From: Oharaeibacter diazotrophicus
GTDB lineage: Bacteria; Pseudomonadota; Alphaproteobacteria; Rhizobiales; Pleomorphomonadaceae
Reading direction: 5' to 3'
Assembly: GCF_004362745.1 (NCBI RefSeq)
Contig: NZ_SNXY01000009.1
Span: forward strand, 372,001 to 436,000
DNA length: 64,000 nt
Shown: positions 10,633 through 19,717 of the stretch, one piece after another
Position numbering within the stretch: the stretch's first letter is position 1
Layout: every line of letters begins with the position of its first letter
Made by a program: the position numbers and the translations under genes
Notes under the pieces: model-generated
What the model saw: only the letters and a program-made list of their open reading frames with translations
Database searches by the model: none
What the model was told of the DNA's origin: nothing

Positions 10633-11151
10633 ATGCTGAGCTTGAAGAAAATGGCAGCGGCCTTCGCGGTTCTCGCGATCGCGGCAGGCGGGATCGCCGG
10701 GGAGCCGAATCGGGCGGCGGCCCAGGGCGCCGTGAAGCAGAGCTTCGGCGACTGGCAGATCCGCTGCGACCGGCCGCCGGGCGCGCGCGCCGACCAATGC
10801 GCGCTGATCCAGAACGTCACCGCCGAGGACCGCGACAACGTCGGCCTGTCGGTGATCGTGCTGAAGACCGCCGACAAGCAGGCGCGCATCCTGCGCGTGC
10901 TCGCTCCGCTCGGCGTGCTGCTGCCCTCCGGCCTCGGCCTCAGGGTCGACGCCAAGGACATCGGGCGTGCCGGGTTCGTGCGCTGCCTCGCCAACGGCTG
11001 CTTCGCCGAGGTCGTGCTGGAGGACGACCTGATCAAGCAACTCGAGACCGGCACCTCGGCCACCTTCATCATCTTCCAGACCCCCGAGGAGGGCATCGGC
11101 ATCCCGATCTCGCTGAAGGGCTTCAAGGAGGGCTACGCGGCGCTGCCGTGA
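10633..11151 (+). CDS. Invasion-associated locus B (IalB) family periplasmic protein
   Basis: A 172-residue exported protein of the IalB family, named from Bartonella where it was linked to erythrocyte entry; in free-living relatives its function is unknown. It has a signal peptide (about residues 1-30, ending AAAQ), then the family opening SFGDWQIRC. Four cysteines (in QIRC, QCALIQ, RCLANGC) probably form disulfides, and TFIIFQTPEEGIGIPISLKGF closes the domain. It is placed beside the oxidase operon and tldD, an order seen in other Hyphomicrobiales. A pathogenic role should not be read from the family name. Confidence 0.9.
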   Translation: MLSLKKMAAAFAVLAIAAGGIAGEPNRAAAQGAVKQSFGDWQIRCDRPPGARADQCALIQNVTAEDRDNVGLSVIVLKTADKQARILRVLAPLGVLLPSGLGLRVDAKDIGRAGFVRCLANGCFAEVVLEDDLIKQLETGTSATFIIFQTPEEGIGIPISLKGFKEGYAALP

Positions 11152-11268
11152 GGCGCGCGGCGGGACGGTGAAATCCGCCCTCGGCGCGCCTATGTTCACC
11201 GCTCCGACACCCCGCTCCAACGACGGGCCGCGGCAGCGCCGCCGGCCCGGCACCTCGACGAAGGCGCC

Positions 11269-12690
11269 ATGACCCGACCGACCGACCTCTTCGCCCACGC
11301 CGGCCTCGATCCCGAGCGCGCCCGCGCGATCCTGGCGGATGCGCTCGCCGGCGCCGACGACGGCGAACTCTACCTCGAGCGCACCCAGAACGAGGTCCTG
11401 GCCTTCGACAACGGCCGCCTCAAGACCGCGACCTACGACGTCGCCCAGGGTTTCGGCCTGCGCGCCGTCGCCGGCGAGGCGGTCGGCTACGCCCACGCCG
11501 ACGACATCTCGGAAACGGCACTGCTGCGGGCCGCGACCTCGGTGAAGGCGGTGTCGGCGGGCTATTCCGGCATCGCCGCCGAGGGCCCGCGGCCGACGAA
11601 CCGCAAGCTCTACGGCGACGACAACCCGCTGGTCTCGCCGGTGTTCGCCGCCAAGGTGTCGCTGCTGTCGGAGATCGACGCCTACGCCCGCTCGCGCGAT
11701 CCGCGCGTCAGGCAGGTTACGGCGTCGGTGGCCGGGTCCTACAAGATCGTCGAGATCCTGCGCGCCGACGGCACTCTCGTGCGCGACGTCCGGCCGCTGG
11801 TACGCGTCAACGTCTCGGTCGTCGTCGGCGACGGCGACCGCCAAGAGACCGGCAGCCACGGCGCCGGCGGGCGCACCGGCTACGACCTCCACATAGCCCC
11901 CGACCAGTGGCGCGCGGCGACCGACGAGGCGCTCCGGCAGGCGCTGGTGGCGCTCGACGCCCGCCCGGCCCCGGCCGGCAGTTTCGACGTCGTGCTCGGC
12001 CCCGGCTGGCCCGGAATCCTGCTGCACGAAGCGGTCGGACACGGCCTCGAGGGCGACTTCAACCGCAAGAAGACCTCCGCCTTCGCCGGCCTGATGGGCG
12101 AGATGGTGGCGGCGAAGGGCGTCACCATCGTCGACGACGGCACGGTGCCGAACGCGCGCGGCTCGCTCACCGTCGACGACGAGGGCACGCCGTCGCAGTG
12201 CACGACGCTGATCGAGGACGGCCGGCTCGTCGGCTACATGCAGGATCGTCAGAACGCCCGGCTGATGGGCGTCGCGCCGACCGGCAACGGCCGGCGGCAG
12301 TCCTACGCCCACGTGCCGATGCCGCGGATGACCAACACCTACATGCTCGGCGGCGACCGTACGCGCGCCGAGATCGTCGAGAGCGTCAGGGACGGCATCC
12401 TCGCGGTCTCGTTCGCCGGCGGTCAGGTCGACATCACCTCGGGCAAGTTCGTGTTCGACTGCACCGAGGCCTACCGCATCCGCAACGGCCGCATCGAGGA
12501 GCCGCTCAAGGGCGCCATGCTGATCGGCAACGGCCCGGAAGCGATGAAGCGCGTCTCGATGGTCGGCGACGACATGGCGCTCGACACCGGCATCGGCACC
12601 TGCGGCAAGAACGGCCAGGGCGTCCCGGTCGGCGTCGGCCAGCCGTCGCTGCGCATCGACGCCATGACGGTCGGCGGCACGGCGACGTGA
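11269..12690 (+). CDS. tldD: Metalloprotease TldD
   Basis: A 473-residue TldD, the zinc-bearing half of the TldD/TldE protease that degrades unfolded peptides and matures some peptide natural products and toxins. The metal motif HEAVGHGLEGD is at residues 253-263, with H253 and H258 as ligands. The C-terminal domain shows the family's conserved GTCGKNGQGVPVGVGQPSLR stretch and ends at SLRIDAMTVGGT. A partner of the PmbA/TldE type lies at 20514-21857, about 8 kb away on the other strand, so the pair is split. The stop overlaps the GTG of the following HAD gene. Confidence 0.96.
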   Translation: MTRPTDLFAHAGLDPERARAILADALAGADDGELYLERTQNEVLAFDNGRLKTATYDVAQGFGLRAVAGEAVGYAHADDISETALLRAATSVKAVSAGYSGIAAEGPRPTNRKLYGDDNPLVSPVFAAKVSLLSEIDAYARSRDPRVRQVTASVAGSYKIVEILRADGTLVRDVRPLVRVNVSVVVGDGDRQETGSHGAGGRTGYDLHIAPDQWRAATDEALRQALVALDARPAPAGSFDVVLGPGWPGILLHEAVGHGLEGDFNRKKTSAFAGLMGEMVAAKGVTIVDDGTVPNARGSLTVDDEGTPSQCTTLIEDGRLVGYMQDRQNARLMGVAPTGNGRRQSYAHVPMPRMTNTYMLGGDRTRAEIVESVRDGILAVSFAGGQVDITSGKFVFDCTEAYRIRNGRIEEPLKGAMLIGNGPEAMKRVSMVGDDMALDTGIGTCGKNGQGVPVGVGQPSLRIDAMTVGGTAT

Positions 12691-13346
12691 GGGCGACGCC
12701 GATCCGCCTCGTCCTGTTCGACCTCGACGACGTGCTCTACGACTACGACCGCGCCCGGCGGATCCGGCATCTCGCGGCCGCCACCGGTCTCGCGGAAGCC
12801 GCGATCGAGCGGGCGATCTGGACGGAGGGCGTCGAGGACGCCGCCGACGCCGGCGCCTTTGCCGACGTCCCCCCCTATCTCGCGGCGTGGTCGGCGGCGC
12901 TCGGCGTCAAGGTCGACCTCGACCTCTGGACAGCGGCCCGGCGGGTGGCGATGACGCCGATCGAGGGCAGTCTCGCGCTGGCGCGGCGGCTTGCCGACGC
13001 CGGGACGACCGTCGCGATCCTGACCAACAACGGCCCCGCGGTCCACGCCATGCGCGAGCGGCTGGTGCCCGAGGCTGCGGCGCTCGCCGGCGGGCGCTTC
13101 CTGGTGTCGTCGGCCTTCGGCACGCGCAAGCCCGATCCGGCCGTCTACCTGCGCGCGCTCGACCGGCTCGGCTTCGCGCCCGACGAGACGCTGTTCGTCG
13201 ACGACCGCGCCGACAACGTCGCCGGTGCCCGCGACGCCGGGCTCGACGGCCACCGTTTCGTCGGACCGGACGGGCTGGCCGCGGCGCTGGCGGCGCGCGA
13301 CCTGCCGCAACCCGGGGCCGACCGTCCGCGTTCGCACCGAGCGTAA
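12687..13346 (+). CDS. HAD-superfamily phosphatase
   Basis: A 219-residue HAD hydrolase. GTG at 12687 overlaps the tldD stop (GTGA), indicating coupling. All four HAD motifs are visible: D12-L-D14 near the N-terminus in LVLFDLDDVLYDYD, the ILTNNG strand, the lysine in FGTRKPDPAVY, and FVDDRADNVAGAR. The cap after motif I is helical, as in the phosphoglycolate/beta-phosphoglucomutase and pyrimidine 5'-nucleotidase groups. The substrate cannot be named. The last ten residues are charged and probably disordered. Confidence 0.88.
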   Translation: MRATPIRLVLFDLDDVLYDYDRARRIRHLAAATGLAEAAIERAIWTEGVEDAADAGAFADVPPYLAAWSAALGVKVDLDLWTAARRVAMTPIEGSLALARRLADAGTTVAILTNNGPAVHAMRERLVPEAAALAGGRFLVSSAFGTRKPDPAVYLRALDRLGFAPDETLFVDDRADNVAGARDAGLDGHRFVGPDGLAAALAARDLPQPGADRPRSHRA

Positions 13347-13475
13347 TCGTCCCGGTTCCGCCGCGGCGGCGCGATCCCCATTCTCCCACCGGCGGTGCCG
13401 TTCCGCGGCCCCGCCGTGCCCGCCTTGCCGCGCCGGCCCCCTCCCCCGCCGCGCGCCGTCTCCCGGAACACCGCC

Positions 13476-14153
13476 GTGCCCGACTGGATCGCCGCCGACC
13501 TCGCCGCCCTCGCCCAGGTGGTGCTCATCGACGTCGTGCTCGCCGGCGACAACGCGGTGGTGGTCGGCATGGCGGCGGCGGGTGTCGAGCGCTCGATGCG
13601 GCGGCGGGTCATAGTCTGGGGCATCGTCGGCGCGGTGGCGCTGCGCATCCTGTTCGCGGTGCTGGCGACGCGGCTGCTCGACCTTACCGGCCTGACACTC
13701 GCCGGCGGCGTGCTGCTGCTGTGGGTGTGCTGGAAGATGTACCGCGAGATCCGCCAGACCGGCCGCGACGAGGCGGCCGCGCTGGCCGGCCTCGCCGCCG
13801 CGGGGGCGGCGCCGAAGTCCTTCGGCGCCGCGCTGTCGCAGATCGTGCTCGCCGACGTCTCGATGTCGCTCGACAACGTGCTGGCGGTCGCCGGCGCCGC
13901 GCGCGAGCACGTCGGCGTGCTGGTCCTCGGCCTGCTCTTGTCGGTGGCGCTGATGGGCGCGGCGGCGACCGCGGTCGCCGCCCTGCTCGCCCGCCACCGC
14001 TGGATCGCCTGGATCGGCCTTTGCGTCGTGCTCTACGTCGCGCTCGGGATGGTGTTCCACGGCTCGGCCGAGGTTGCCTGCCTCGGGACCGACGACGTCG
14101 AGACCTGCGTCGCCGCGCCGCTCAGCGCGCTCCGGGCCGGGCTCGGCGGTTGA
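13476..14153 (+). CDS. TerC/YjbE family integral membrane protein
   Basis: A 225-residue protein of the TerC superfamily, whose members include YjbE-type proteins linked to manganese export and stress. GTG at 13476 is chosen because hydrophobic, conserved sequence starts right after it; GTG at 13395 or 13413 would add a Pro/Arg-rich stretch that looks untranslated. Two internal repeats each carry the acidic signature: VVLIDVVLAGDNAVVVG near the N-terminus and IVLADVSMSLDNVLAVAG in the middle. About seven hydrophobic segments are seen. The C-terminal part has three cysteines. The transported ion is not deducible. Confidence 0.9.
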   Translation: MPDWIAADLAALAQVVLIDVVLAGDNAVVVGMAAAGVERSMRRRVIVWGIVGAVALRILFAVLATRLLDLTGLTLAGGVLLLWVCWKMYREIRQTGRDEAAALAGLAAAGAAPKSFGAALSQIVLADVSMSLDNVLAVAGAAREHVGVLVLGLLLSVALMGAAATAVAALLARHRWIAWIGLCVVLYVALGMVFHGSAEVACLGTDDVETCVAAPLSALRAGLGG

Positions 14154-14219
14154 CGGCGCGGCCGGCCGCGCCGATTTCGCGCTTGTGCGGCACCGGCCGG
14201 CGGCGTTAGGAACGCGGGC

Positions 14220-14441
14220 ATGAACAGGATGGATTTCCCCGGCGGCGGCGGCGAGGCCCAGATCCGCTATCTCGACGGCGACTACAAGGTCGTCCGGTCC
14301 GGCTCGTTCGTGCGCTGCGCCATCACCAACCGGCCGATCCTCTTGCAGGATCTGAAGTACTGGAGCGTCGAGCGCCAGGAGGCCTATGTCGACGCCGAGG
14401 CCGCGCTCGAGGCATATCAGCGCCACGGCGGCGGCCGCTGA
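14220..14441 (+). CDS. DUF2093 family protein
   Basis: A 73-residue soluble protein matching DUF2093, a small family of unknown function found in alphaproteobacteria. Recognisable parts are AQIRYLDGDYKVVRSGSFVRC, the CAITNRPILLQDLKYWSVE stretch and an acidic/aromatic end. The motif C-A-I-T with a nearby second basic patch resembles a small beta-barrel, but no metal site is evident (only one Cys). It converges on lpxK with three bases between stops, an arrangement common in this order. Confidence 0.85.
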   Translation: MNRMDFPGGGGEAQIRYLDGDYKVVRSGSFVRCAITNRPILLQDLKYWSVERQEAYVDAEAALEAYQRHGGGR

Positions 14442-14444
14442 GGC

Positions 14445-15464
14445 TCAGCCGCCTTCGCGCCAGCGTCGGCGCGCGGTCTCGATCAGGCCGGCGAGCGCAT
14501 GCGGCGCCTCGAAGACGCAGTCGACCGCGACCACCACCGATCGGCCGGCGAGGTCCGCCCGCGGCCCCGCCGCCGCGTGGGCGAGCCGCACCGCGTCCTT
14601 TTCGGTGGTGACCGGCAGCGCGCCGAGCGCGTCGGCGCGGGCGAGGATCGCGCGGGCGTCGGCGTCCGTATAGGGATGGTGGTCAGGGAAGCCCCGCGTT
14701 TCGACGACGTAGACGCCGCCGGCGCGGAGTTGGTCGAAGAACTTCCGCGGCCGGCCGAGGCCGGCATAGGCGTAGACCCGGCGGCCCCGCAAGCCCTCGA
14801 CGCCGCGCTGGTCGAGCCGGGCGCGAAGCACGGGACGGCCGGCGCCCACCGCCGACCGCAGCACCGCCATGGCGCTTTCCCCAGCGGGTTCACCGACCGT
14901 CACGACCGCGTCCGCCCTGACCATCTGGGCGTCGACGGGCGCGCGCAGCGGGCCGGCCGGCAGCACGAGGCCGTTGCCGACGCCGGCGGCGCCGTCGACG
15001 ACCACCAGCGAGAACTGCTTCTCGATTGCCGGATTCTGGAATCCGTCGTCGAGGATGCAGAGGTCGGCGCCGAGGCCGGCCAGCGTGTCGAGGGCGCGGC
15101 GACGGTCGCGGCAGACCACCGTCGGGGCGACGCGGGCGAGCAGCAGCGCCTCGTCGCCGACCTCGTCGACGCCATGGCGGTCGGGCGCGACGACGAGCGG
15201 GCCGGCGAGCCGGCCGCCGTAGCCGCGGGTGAGGAAGCAGGGGGACAGCCCAACGTCGGCGGCGGCACGGGCGAGCGCGATCGCGGTCGGGGTCTTGCCG
15301 GCGCCGCCGGCGACGAAGTTGCCGACGCAGATCACCGGCAGCGGTGCGCGCACACCCGGCCGCGCCATCCGCCGGAGCGTGACCGCGCCGTAGAGCATGC
15401 CGAGCGGCGCGAGCAGGCGGGCGAGCGGGCCCGACGGGGCATACCAGAAGGCGGGCGTCCTCAC
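14445..15464 (-). CDS. lpxK: Tetraacyldisaccharide 4'-kinase
   Basis: A 339-residue LpxK, the inner-membrane kinase that adds the 4'-phosphate to the lipid A disaccharide. GTG at 15464 overlaps the waaA stop. The N-terminus carries a membrane-associated segment (LARLLAPLGMLYGAVTLRRM), then the P-loop NFVAGGAGKTPTAIAL. Also visible are FLTRGYGG, the DEALLLA stretch, LILDDGFQN-like ILDDGFQNPAIEK, and the late DHHPYTD and VTTEKDAVRL motifs. It is the last gene in the minus-strand run msbA-DUF374-waaA-lpxK. Confidence 0.96.
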   Translation of the reverse strand: MRTPAFWYAPSGPLARLLAPLGMLYGAVTLRRMARPGVRAPLPVICVGNFVAGGAGKTPTAIALARAAADVGLSPCFLTRGYGGRLAGPLVVAPDRHGVDEVGDEALLLARVAPTVVCRDRRRALDTLAGLGADLCILDDGFQNPAIEKQFSLVVVDGAAGVGNGLVLPAGPLRAPVDAQMVRADAVVTVGEPAGESAMAVLRSAVGAGRPVLRARLDQRGVEGLRGRRVYAYAGLGRPRKFFDQLRAGGVYVVETRGFPDHHPYTDADARAILARADALGALPVTTEKDAVRLAHAAAGPRADLAGRSVVVAVDCVFEAPHALAGLIETARRRWREGG

Positions 15465-16759
15465 GGACCGCCCTCCCCCGCCGCGGCGAGGAAGGGGCGG
15501 AGCGCGGCGAGCGTGCGGTCGAGCGCGCCGGTGTAGCCGTCGACGACGGCGCGGGCGGCGGCGATGCGGCGGCCGCGCTCGCCGACGTGCAGCACCAGCC
15601 GCTCGACCGCGTCGACGAGGTCGTCCTCGCCCTCGACCAGGACGGCGCCGCCGGCCTCGACCAGGGCGGCGTAGACGTCGCGGAAGTTCCACAGCTGCGG
15701 CCCGGCGACGACGGCGGCGTCGAAACGCCCCGCCTCGATCGGGTTGTGGCCGCCGACGTCGACCAGCGAACCGCCGACGAAGGCGACGGTGGCGAGACGG
15801 TAGAAGGTGCCGAGTTCGCCGACCGTGTCGGCGACGTAGACCGCGGTCTCCGGCCGCGGCAGCGCCCCGGTGGAACGCTGGCCGACGGCGAGGCCGAGGT
15901 CGGCGGCGAGCGCGGCAATCTCGGCGCCGCGGACCGGATGGCGCGGCGCGATCACCAGCAGGAGGTCGGGAACGCGGGCGCGGAGCCGCGCGAAGGCGGC
16001 GAGCACGATCTCGTCCTCGCCCGGGTGGGTCGAGGCGGCGAGCAGCACCGGCCGGCCCTCGACGGCGGCGGCGAGCGCGGCGGCGGCGGCGCGTGGCGCC
16101 TCCGGCGGCGGGGCGTCGAACTTGACGTTGCCGGCGGTCTCGACCCTCGGCGCACCGAGGGCGGCGAAGCGCTCGGTGTCGAGCGGGCTCTGCGCCAGCA
16201 CCAGCGTCACCCGCGACAGCATCGCCGCGATCACCGGGCGGACGCGGCGCCAGCGCCGGAACGAACGGTCGGACATCCGCGCGTTGGCGACCACCAGCGG
16301 CACGCCGCGGTCATGGAGCCGGGCGATCGCCACCGGCCACATCTCGCTCTCGACGAAGACGGCGAGCCGGGGCGCCCAGGCGTCGAGGAAGCGGTCGACG
16401 AAGGGCGCGACGTCGACCGGCACGAAGCGGTGGACGACACCGGCCGGCAGCCGCACCGCGGCGACGTCGGCGGAGGTCACGGTCACGGTGGTGAAGACGA
16501 CCCGGACGCCGGTCTCGGCGATGCGGGCGACCAGCGGCAGCACGGCCATGGTCTCGCCGACGCTGGCGGCGTGGACCCAGACCACCGGCCGGCGCGGGCC
16601 CGGCGGCATCTCGCCCTGGATGCCGAGCCGCTCGGACCAGCGCAACGGATGCTCGCGGCCGGCGCGGCGACGCAGCGCGACGATCAGGCGGCCGACCGGC
16701 GCGGCGAGGCGCGTCAGGCCGCACCAGGCGGCGAGCAGGCGGTCGCCCGGCTCAGCCAT
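15461..16759 (-). CDS. waaA: 3-deoxy-D-manno-octulosonic acid (Kdo) transferase
   Basis: A 432-residue family-30 glycosyltransferase (KdtA/WaaA) that transfers Kdo from CMP-Kdo to the lipid A precursor at the inner membrane. An N-terminal anchor (AAWCGLTRLAAPVGRLIVAL) is followed by the acceptor-binding VWVHAASVGETMAVLPL with the catalytic Glu. In the C-terminal Rossmann domain come AASTHPGEDE and the CMP-Kdo loop GGSLVDVGGHNPIEAGRF. Its start overlaps the end of the DUF374 gene by eight bases, and its stop overlaps lpxK. Whether it adds one or two Kdo units cannot be read from the sequence. Confidence 0.96.
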   Translation of the reverse strand: MAEPGDRLLAAWCGLTRLAAPVGRLIVALRRRAGREHPLRWSERLGIQGEMPPGPRRPVVWVHAASVGETMAVLPLVARIAETGVRVVFTTVTVTSADVAAVRLPAGVVHRFVPVDVAPFVDRFLDAWAPRLAVFVESEMWPVAIARLHDRGVPLVVANARMSDRSFRRWRRVRPVIAAMLSRVTLVLAQSPLDTERFAALGAPRVETAGNVKFDAPPPEAPRAAAAALAAAVEGRPVLLAASTHPGEDEIVLAAFARLRARVPDLLLVIAPRHPVRGAEIAALAADLGLAVGQRSTGALPRPETAVYVADTVGELGTFYRLATVAFVGGSLVDVGGHNPIEAGRFDAAVVAGPQLWNFRDVYAALVEAGGAVLVEGEDDLVDAVERLVLHVGERGRRIAAARAVVDGYTGALDRTLAALRPFLAAAGEGGP

Positions 16760-17483
16760 GGCCGCCGCCGTCCCGGAACTTGCTGACCACGCCGGCGAGT
16801 TCGTAGGCGCGGTCGACGATGCGGTTCAGTTCCGCCTCCACCGCCTGACGCTTCGCCTCGATCAGGTCGTCGTCGGCGTCGGCGGGCACGTGGATCGGCT
16901 CGCCCATGACAATGGCGGAGCGGCCGAACGGCAGGCTCACCGAGGCGCGGTCCCAGCTGTCGACGTCGACGTTGCGGCTGGTGGCGTAGACCAGCGGTAC
17001 GATCGGCCGGCCGGAATGCTTTGCGAGCAGCACGATACCGCGGCCAGCGACGCGGGCGACCTTGGGCACGTCGGCGGTCAGCGCCACGGTGGTGCCGGCC
17101 TCCAGCGCGCGAATCGCCTCGACGAAGCCGGCGTGGCCGCGCTTGCGGACGACGTCGCGGCCCTTGTGGGCGCCGGAGGCGCGGATGGTGATCAGGCCGA
17201 GCTTCTCGGCGGCGACGGCGTTGATCTCGGCGTCGCGGGCGGTCGAGATCATCACGGCCACCGGCAGCGTCCGCGGCCGGGTGAAGGGCATCATGAAGTG
17301 CTGGCCGTGCCACATGGCGATGATCGCCGGGGCGTGCGGGGCGAAGCGCTCGACGTAGTCGGCCGGCTCGCAGACCAGACGGTTGGTGCGGTGGACGAGC
17401 CGGAGATAGCCGGCGAGCACCGAACCCAGCGCCTTCGGCAGCAGCGTGCCGCCGAGCAGGCGGCGCTTGGCGGACTTCTTCAC
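16752..17483 (-). CDS. DUF374 lysophospholipid acyltransferase-like protein
   Basis: A 243-residue protein of the DUF374 group within the acyltransferase superfamily. GTG at 17483 overlaps the msbA-like stop (GTGA). The motif AIIAMWHGQHFMMPF corresponds to the H-x4-D/E-like block of the family, followed by IRASGAHKGRDVVRKRG, VALTADVPKVARVAGRG and LLAKHSGRPIVPLVYATSRN. The usual TPDGPRGP stretch of DUF374 reads TADVPKVAR here. Its place between msbA and waaA suggests a role in lipid A or outer-membrane lipid acylation; the acyl chain and acceptor are unknown. Confidence 0.85.
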   Translation of the reverse strand: MKKSAKRRLLGGTLLPKALGSVLAGYLRLVHRTNRLVCEPADYVERFAPHAPAIIAMWHGQHFMMPFTRPRTLPVAVMISTARDAEINAVAAEKLGLITIRASGAHKGRDVVRKRGHAGFVEAIRALEAGTTVALTADVPKVARVAGRGIVLLAKHSGRPIVPLVYATSRNVDVDSWDRASVSLPFGRSAIVMGEPIHVPADADDDLIEAKRQAVEAELNRIVDRAYELAGVVSKFRDGGGHG

Positions 17484-19312
17484 GGCGCGGGCTCCGCGGC
17501 GGCCTCGCCGGAGCCGGCGAGCTGGGTGCGGTGGAGGTGGGCGTAGAGGCCGCCGGCGGCGACCAGTTCGTCGTGGGTGCCCTTCTCGACGAGGCGGCCA
17601 CGGTCCATCACGACGATCATGTCGGCGCGCTTCACCGTGGAGAGCCGGTGCGCGATCATCAGCACGGTGCGGCCCTGGAACAGGGTTTCGAGCGCGGTCT
17701 GGACCTTGGCCTCGGAATTGGCGTCGAGGGCACTGGTGGGTTCGTCGAGCAGCAGGATCGGCGCGCCGCGCAGCATGGCCCGGGCGAAGGCGACGCGCTG
17801 CTTCTGGCCGCCGGAGAGGATGCCGCCGGCCTCGCCGACGCGGGTGGCGTAACCGTCCGGCAGGCCGACGACGAAGTCGTGGGCGTCGGCGGCGCGGGCC
17901 GCAGCCTCGATCTCGGCGTCGGTGGCGCCGGGGCTGCCGTAGGCGATGTTGGCGGCGATGGTGTCGTCGAACAGCACCGGATCCTGCGTCAGCAGCGCCG
18001 AGGCGGCGCGCACGCTGGCGAGGGACGCGGTCGAGATGTCCCGGCCGTCGACCAGGACGCGGCCCGACGAGGGATCGTAGAAGCGCAGCACGAGGTTGAG
18101 GATGGTCGACTTGCCGGCGCCGGAGGGACCGACCAGCGCCACCTTGGCGCCGGCGGGCACGTCGAGGGTGAAGCGGTCGATCACCGGCTGGCCGGGCTCG
18201 TAGGCGAAGGAGACGTCGTCGAAGCGGATCGCGCCGCCCGCGAGCGACAGCGCCGGCGCGCCGGGCCGGTCGACCACGCGGACCGGCTCGTCGAGGATGG
18301 CGAAGACGCGCCGCGCGGCGATCACGCCCTCCGCCAGCACGTTCTGCAGGCCGGCGACCGCCTTCAGCGGCTGGTAGATCAACATGGCCGCGGCCATGAA
18401 GCCCATGAACTCGCCGAGGGTCAGCGTGCCGTGGACGCCGCGCCAGCCGCCGTAGAAGATCGCCGCGGCGAAGCCGACGCCCGACAGGCCCTCGACGAAG
18501 GGGCCGGTGAGGCCGCGGGTCCGGGCGGTGGCGAGGTTGGCGCGTCGCGTGCGCTCGATCACGGCGCCGGCGCGGGCGGCCTCGGCCTCCTCCTGGCCGT
18601 AGGCCTTGACGACGCGGATGCCGGTCAGCATCTGCGAGACGAAGGACGACAGGTCGCCCGACCCCGACAGCGCACGGTGCACCGAGGAGCGCAGCTTCTT
18701 GCGCTGGCGTCCCATCAGGTAGATCGACACCGGCAGGAAGGCGACCACCAGCAGCCCGAGCACCCAGTCGAGCCAGAGCATGCCGAACACCAGCGCCGCG
18801 GCCTGGAGCCCGTTCTTGGCGAGGCCGGTGACGGTCTGGCCGGCGGCGTTGTTCACGATCAGCGTGTCGGAGGCGAACACGCTGACGAATTGGGCGGAAT
18901 GGGCGCCCTGGAGGAAGCCGAGGTCGGCGGAGGCGAGGCGAGCGAACAGGCGCTGGCGCAGCTCGGCGACGATCTCGCCGGAGATGCGCGCCTCGGCCAT
19001 GCGGCCGTAGTATTCGGCGAGCGAGCGCACCGCCATCACCACCACCACCGCGACCGGAAGGGTGTAGAGCAGCGCGACGTCGTGGCCGACGAAGATGCGG
19101 TCGGCGGCGGTCTGCATCAGGAAGGGCAACGCGCCGGTGGTGGCGGCGACGAAGGCCATGGCCCCGATCGAACGGGCGACCAGCCAACGGCGCGGCAGCA
19201 CGAAGTCGCGCAGGATCCGCATCACCACCGGCAGGTTGCCGGCGTCGGCGTCGGCCGCCGCCGCCCACGCGGGCGTTCGCAATCCGTCCGTCCTGCCCTC
19301 GACCGCGGCCAT
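17480..19312 (-). CDS. MsbA-type lipid exporter ABC transporter (fused membrane and ATPase domains)
   Basis: A 610-residue half-transporter with six membrane helices (about residues 35-330) followed by a nucleotide-binding domain. Visible ATPase motifs are Walker A GPSGAGKSTILN, the Q-loop ALLTQDPVLFDD, signature LSGGQKQRVAFARAML, Walker B ILLLDEPTSALD and the H-loop IAHRLSTV. The neighbourhood (DUF374, waaA, lpxK) points to flipping of lipid A core across the inner membrane, though the family also contains drug exporters. ATG at 19312 has GGAG just upstream; a GTG at 19375 would add 21 residues that lack conservation signals. Confidence 0.93.
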   Translation of the reverse strand: MAAVEGRTDGLRTPAWAAAADADAGNLPVVMRILRDFVLPRRWLVARSIGAMAFVAATTGALPFLMQTAADRIFVGHDVALLYTLPVAVVVVMAVRSLAEYYGRMAEARISGEIVAELRQRLFARLASADLGFLQGAHSAQFVSVFASDTLIVNNAAGQTVTGLAKNGLQAAALVFGMLWLDWVLGLLVVAFLPVSIYLMGRQRKKLRSSVHRALSGSGDLSSFVSQMLTGIRVVKAYGQEEAEAARAGAVIERTRRANLATARTRGLTGPFVEGLSGVGFAAAIFYGGWRGVHGTLTLGEFMGFMAAAMLIYQPLKAVAGLQNVLAEGVIAARRVFAILDEPVRVVDRPGAPALSLAGGAIRFDDVSFAYEPGQPVIDRFTLDVPAGAKVALVGPSGAGKSTILNLVLRFYDPSSGRVLVDGRDISTASLASVRAASALLTQDPVLFDDTIAANIAYGSPGATDAEIEAAARAADAHDFVVGLPDGYATRVGEAGGILSGGQKQRVAFARAMLRGAPILLLDEPTSALDANSEAKVQTALETLFQGRTVLMIAHRLSTVKRADMIVVMDRGRLVEKGTHDELVAAGGLYAHLHRTQLAGSGEAAAEPAP

Positions 19313-19397
19313 GTCGCTCCATTCCCGGGATGGAAGTCCCGGGAGGGCTCTATACCGAAATCGCGGCGCCGTCACGTCCGGTGGATGGACCGGTACG

Positions 19398-19631
19398 TTA
19401 GGCCACGGTCGGCTCCAGGAGACGGTGCAGGTGCACGATGAAGTAGCGCGTCTGGGCGCTGTCCACCGTCGCCTGCGCCTTTTCCTTCCAGGCGGCGTAG
19501 GCGGTGGCGTAGTTCGGGAAGATGCCGACGACGTCGACCTTGGAGAGGTCCGCGAACTCGGTTGCGTCGAGGCTCTTCAGTTCGCCGCCGAAGACGAGGT
19601 GGAGGAGCTGCTTGGCGGGAGCGGTCGTCAT
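19398..19631 (-). CDS. DUF4170 family small protein
   Basis: A 77-residue protein matching DUF4170, found in Hyphomicrobiales beside the msbA-waaA-lpxK cluster. The sequence has LLHLVFGGELKSL, then VVGIFPNYATAYAAWKEKAQ and YFIVHLHRLLEP; no cysteines, signal peptide or membrane segment. It looks like a compact alpha/beta domain. Function is unknown; the constant gene neighbourhood suggests a link to lipopolysaccharide biogenesis, which is inference. It lies 85 bases upstream of the transporter gene and 86 bases downstream of cysQ. Confidence 0.85.
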   Translation of the reverse strand: MTTAPAKQLLHLVFGGELKSLDATEFADLSKVDVVGIFPNYATAYAAWKEKAQATVDSAQTRYFIVHLHRLLEPTVA

Positions 19632-19717
19632 CGGGTCGGGGTCTCCGCTGGAAGGTCGGGCGGGAGGAAGCGGTCGCCGCCATGCAAGACGGCGGCCAAC
19701 GCCGGGATCGGCAAGGC